This document shows positions 60,201 through 64,000 of a stretch of 64,000 nucleotides of DNA, one piece after another. The notes under the pieces were generated by a model. It did not search any database. It was not told the DNA's origin and was given only the letters and a program-made list of their open reading frames with translations. Origin of the DNA: Smittia aterrima (Eukaryota; Arthropoda; Insecta; Diptera; Chironomidae); assembly GCA_033063855.1 (NCBI GenBank), contig CP093829.1:16089537-16153536 (forward strand). The letters run 5' to 3'. Positions within the stretch are counted from its first letter, which is position 1; each line of letters starts with the position of its first letter. The translations under genes and the position numbers were made by a program.

Positions 60201-63200
60201 TTTAAATGAAACTGGAAACATTTGCATGATAACTTTTATGATTCTGAAGCTCTCAACTAGTTTCTCAATCTGCATCTCGTTGACTTTTCTTAGAAATTGT
60301 TTTGCAAGAAATAAATTTCCCCGTCTCATCAATTTCTGCTACGCGTAAGAAGATTTAAGACTTCGGACGGCTCGAGACGGAAGGTAAATCGCAGCACAAT
60401 GTAAATTCAAATTTAATTTTCTTGTTTTGCTTCGTTTTGAAATAAAAACTACCAAAATTATGTTTTTATTTCTCAGCCCTCGACTGAGCTGAACGCGAAG
60501 CTATTTAATTATTGTTTAGAGTTATGTCTCGATATAAAGTTCATTTATAATCTTCGTACGAACATTTTCGTTTCATTTCCATTCGTTTTGCAGGCAGACT
60601 CGATTCCGAAAATGTGTTTTGGTTGTTAGCTGATCTCGAAATGGAATTAAATGTGTAATCTCTCTCGCTCGTTTGCCCGTCGAATGTGTTTATAAATAAA
60701 AACAAAATTCGTCTTCAGAAACTCTTCTTCGAGACCACCAAACTGTCTAAGTCTTCTTAGCTGTTGCTGTCGACGAAGGCGAGTTTAATGATAAAGCAAA
60801 AAAAGATTCATAACAATCGACTTCCCCAGTTAAACTTACAATTAGTTAATTAAGTCCTCGTATGACAGCCATTCTTTGGAGAGACTTCTCGAAAGCCACA
60901 AAGCACAATAAACAGCCATAACACCAAGTCGAAGAAGAAAGACGAATATGAATAAATAAAATCGATTCTGTTCTTCTTTTAAAGAACAAAAATCGATTTC
61001 TTCGAGCTTCTCTTTTCTCAAATGTCTTCCACGCACAACGAAATGGGCATTTCGTTTAATAAGCTTCGAGAAAGAAAAGATATCATGAATGAATCGAAGA
61101 GACCGAAGAGATAAAAAGACGTTGAAGTTCTTCGATTTTTGGTGTGTACATAACGTAATAAAGAACATTTATTTCTTTAATTTTATTGCTAAGTTTTTAA
61201 TTTTAAAGCAGTGATTTAGATAAGACAACGACGATATTTCTCCGCGCTCGCCGCTCTTGGAAGGAAATAACTTTTCGTTTTGGTTTGAATTGCGTCGAGA
61301 GCGATGGCAGTAATGGCGTTAAATATTTTCATATCGCCGCGTGATGGAAGCATTGGAAGTCTCTGCCCATTTCGAAGGCAATTCCGATAAGACGTTATGG
61401 TTATGAGACTCTTTCCTCTCTCAGGCTCTACACGATCAAGCGTTGCTTCATTGTCAACTCAGAGCTTACGCAAAATCCGTCTTCGTTTATGACAAATTTA
61501 GAAATTAAGCCAATTAGCATTTCTTTGTGAAGCTCCGCTCGTCTGTGAGATTTGTTTGGTGATTCGGAAAGAGAAAAGGAATGCGATCTGTTCAACAGGG
61601 GCCTGTTTACCCAAAAGGAAGGCTTTGTGCTCAAAACCAATTTTAATAAAGCGATTCCCGACCAAACATGACAATACAGAGATTTAATTTCGTCAACTGT
61701 AAAATATCAAAAAAATATTAATGTCTCATTCATTCGGAACATTTCCTTCAGATCCAATGAGCACGGTCTCCAAACAAAGCCATTGAAACTCACTAACGGC
61801 ACAATGAGAAATTGTGTAATAAATGAAAGCACTAAAGAAAATATTAATTTCTAATAATTTTGCGGCATAAATCTCTCGTATTTCAAACGTTTTTCGCTTC
61901 ATTCGTAATAATAATGATATCACAGGAACAATAAATTGCATTCGCATTGAAGTTTCCTCTCTTTCAACGATGTCACAAACAATCTCAACATCTCAAGACT
62001 CCAAACAGAGACCGAAGTCAGCCCCTCTCATCTTTACTATCAAAAAACTTTCTTTAACTTCATTCAATCGTTTTGTACCCATTTTCAAGAACAAACAAGA
62101 GAATCGAACGACAACTCGAGGTATTTCCTTTTGTAATCTCTCAGGTTTTTTATTTTTTTTTGTGTGCGCAACAAAAAAGTCTTGCGACAAACGTCGAATC
62201 TATGAGAGGAGAGAAAGAAGGAGCAAGCAAGGCATAAGTTGTGTGATCATTGATGGCATGTATTAACATTATATTAGTCATTTATCAAACAAAAGGCAGA
62301 CGGTGGATTGCAGTAAAAGAAGGAAACTCGACAAGGAAAATATGAGAGGGATTGAGAATCTTTTATTAATGGATTTCGACGGCAGTGAAGAAATCTCAGA
62401 ATAATGAAATAAATTGTCCGCACTCTCCACATTGAGACTTCAAATTTGTCAGCAAAGACGAACCAAGAGAAAAATAAATTAAAATTAATGATATTTTGTC
62501 ATCTCTCCGTTGTAAGCTGCTATGAGTTCAGTTGCTCTGGATTATAATTTCATAATAGCTTGCGTATTAAGTAATTGAGGGCCATGCGACAACGACAAGC
62601 GATTTAAAATGTTTAAAAGGAAATTTCTTTTCCGTTTGAGTGCACGAGAGTGTGACAAATTTAGAAAACGGTAGCTGGAAGTTTATTGCTACACAAAAGA
62701 TAATCGGAGATTGTGTAAAACTCTCAGAGATCAATCGGCAAAAACTTTCACAACGAGAAAGGCTCTTAAGTAGAATCGAGATCTTTCTCCAGATGATAGC
62801 GAAATGTGTCATAAAATTGCCGTCCATTCATGTAGATTTAAAACGCAATCACAACATTTGTTATTTTTTAATAAACTGCAGTGTTTACTGGTGCGTGATG
62901 ATGTTGTTCTCTCCTGTTCGACTCACTTCGATTATAAAAATGGGATCAAAAAGAATATTTCAATTTTTTCTGTTCGGCATGTAAACAGTGATTAAAGACA
63001 GTGAAGTAGAGCGAGCAAGGGGCTCATGAAGAATAGTTTAGGTAACTTCTGGCTAATACCTTGCTTAAATGAAATAATCTTATATTCTCATACTATATAT
63101 TACACGCCACTGGACTTGTTAAAAAATAGTTTCATGAGGACAAAAGAGATTTTATTATGTCATTTGTTGCATTATTAGTTGAAATTTATTCATGTGTAAT

Positions 63201-64000
63201 TGAAATGTACGGACAGATGCACACAGTGGAGTTTAATCGAAATTCTTAAATTCGAGGTAGAAAACGTGAAAGTTCTCGAGACAACGCGCAAGAAAAATTG
63301 AAACTTTTGGAATTAAGGCATGGGCTCGGAGCTAGTTACCGTATAAGTTTCTATTGGACTCAAACAGTCGACAACCAAGGCAAAGCGAGCTACGATTTTT
63401 ATCTTCAACGTGGCTGGATTGAGTGAGACAGAGACAGAGAAATAATTCAATTGACACTGTGGGAGTGTTTGTCCTTAATCTCATTATCCGATTCATTTTT
63501 TCGCTTTTTCCACGGCGACGAACGCGAGGAAGTAATGTCGCATTTTTAATTTTGGAAGGCAAGTAGCGAAAATTGAAGACCGAGCGTTGGATAATCGTTT
63601 GGTGCAAGGCGGACTGATTCAAAACAATGGAAAACTGAATGAAACTGGCTCTCATTAAATATAAGTAAAAATAAAAGTAAAACATGTGTCATTGTAGAAT
63701 TGGAAATTCCGCAATCCGAAATTAGTTCTGGTTAAGTTATATCCTTTTCTCCATCTTTTGAAGAATGCCACCAACTGCTGACGCTTCTGATGTTTAGAAT
63801 AATTTCCAGAAACACATTCAAATTTAGCAAGGATAACAAAACCAAATAATTCCTAGCAAAATATTTTTAAATTACTCAACAGTCATGGGCTCTATTGTTT
63901 AGACTCGCTCGGAATGCTCTTCAATTGTATTTCTTTCATTCGGTGAATGCTCGCTCGCATCTTGAAACCGACAAGTAAATTCAGAAAGTTCATTGATGGT
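57213..64000. other. Gene-poor intergenic DNA
   Basis: No supported gene, RNA gene or repeat. The longest frames (59095-59460 minus, 121 codons; 63332-63685 minus, 117 codons; 62640-62984 plus, 114 codons) have no motif or splice context. Confidence 0.55.

Overview
The window looks like arthropod nuclear DNA, most probably an insect and most likely a fly or midge. The clues are A+T-rich intergenic DNA, introns of about 50-95 bases with GT-AG ends, TCAGT-type initiators, a cluster of GPI-anchored gut aminopeptidase N genes, and insect-like frataxin and Dlg5. The species assignment is inference. No bacterial operon, CRISPR array or rRNA is present.

Layout. 1-7.4 kb is gene-poor, with a signal-peptide-like first-exon candidate (2208-2331), a pair of well-spliced short exons that I cannot assign (4969-5240) and a small palindromic element (5908-6041). 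7.47-8.30 kb is a two-exon gene for a Cys/Pro/Gly-rich protein of unknown function. 12.9-15.5 kb (minus) is a long disordered protein with two S/TxIP motifs at its N-terminus, suggesting a microtubule plus-end (EB1) partner. 15.86-25.40 kb holds three tandem M1 aminopeptidases in the same orientation. The first two are nearly identical and have lost the zinc-binding HExxH, the GAMEN motif and the catalytic tyrosine, so they are predicted pseudo-enzymes. The third is intact and carries an 8-nt microexon just before GAMEN. 25.4-41.8 kb is a desert. 41.84-43.56 kb (minus) is an intact Fanzor, the eukaryotic relative of TnpB and an RNA-guided RuvC nuclease; on its upstream side lie tRNA-like and palindromic repeat sequences (43.8-44.7 kb). 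44.7-50.6 kb is again gene-poor. 50.59-51.17 kb is frataxin and 51.56-56.73 kb is the MAGUK scaffold Dlg5 in nine exons. 56.7-64 kb is without a recognisable gene.

How they fit together. The aminopeptidases form a duplicated family sharing a promoter word (GATTAGATT, 74-78 nt before each ATG), which implies common, probably gut, expression. Frataxin and Dlg5 are unrelated housekeeping and cell-polarity genes that happen to be neighbours. The Fanzor locus is the best candidate for an unusual system: all acidic RuvC residues and the zinc finger are present in one uninterrupted reading frame. A guide RNA would be expected next to its 3' end, at about 41.3-41.84 kb.
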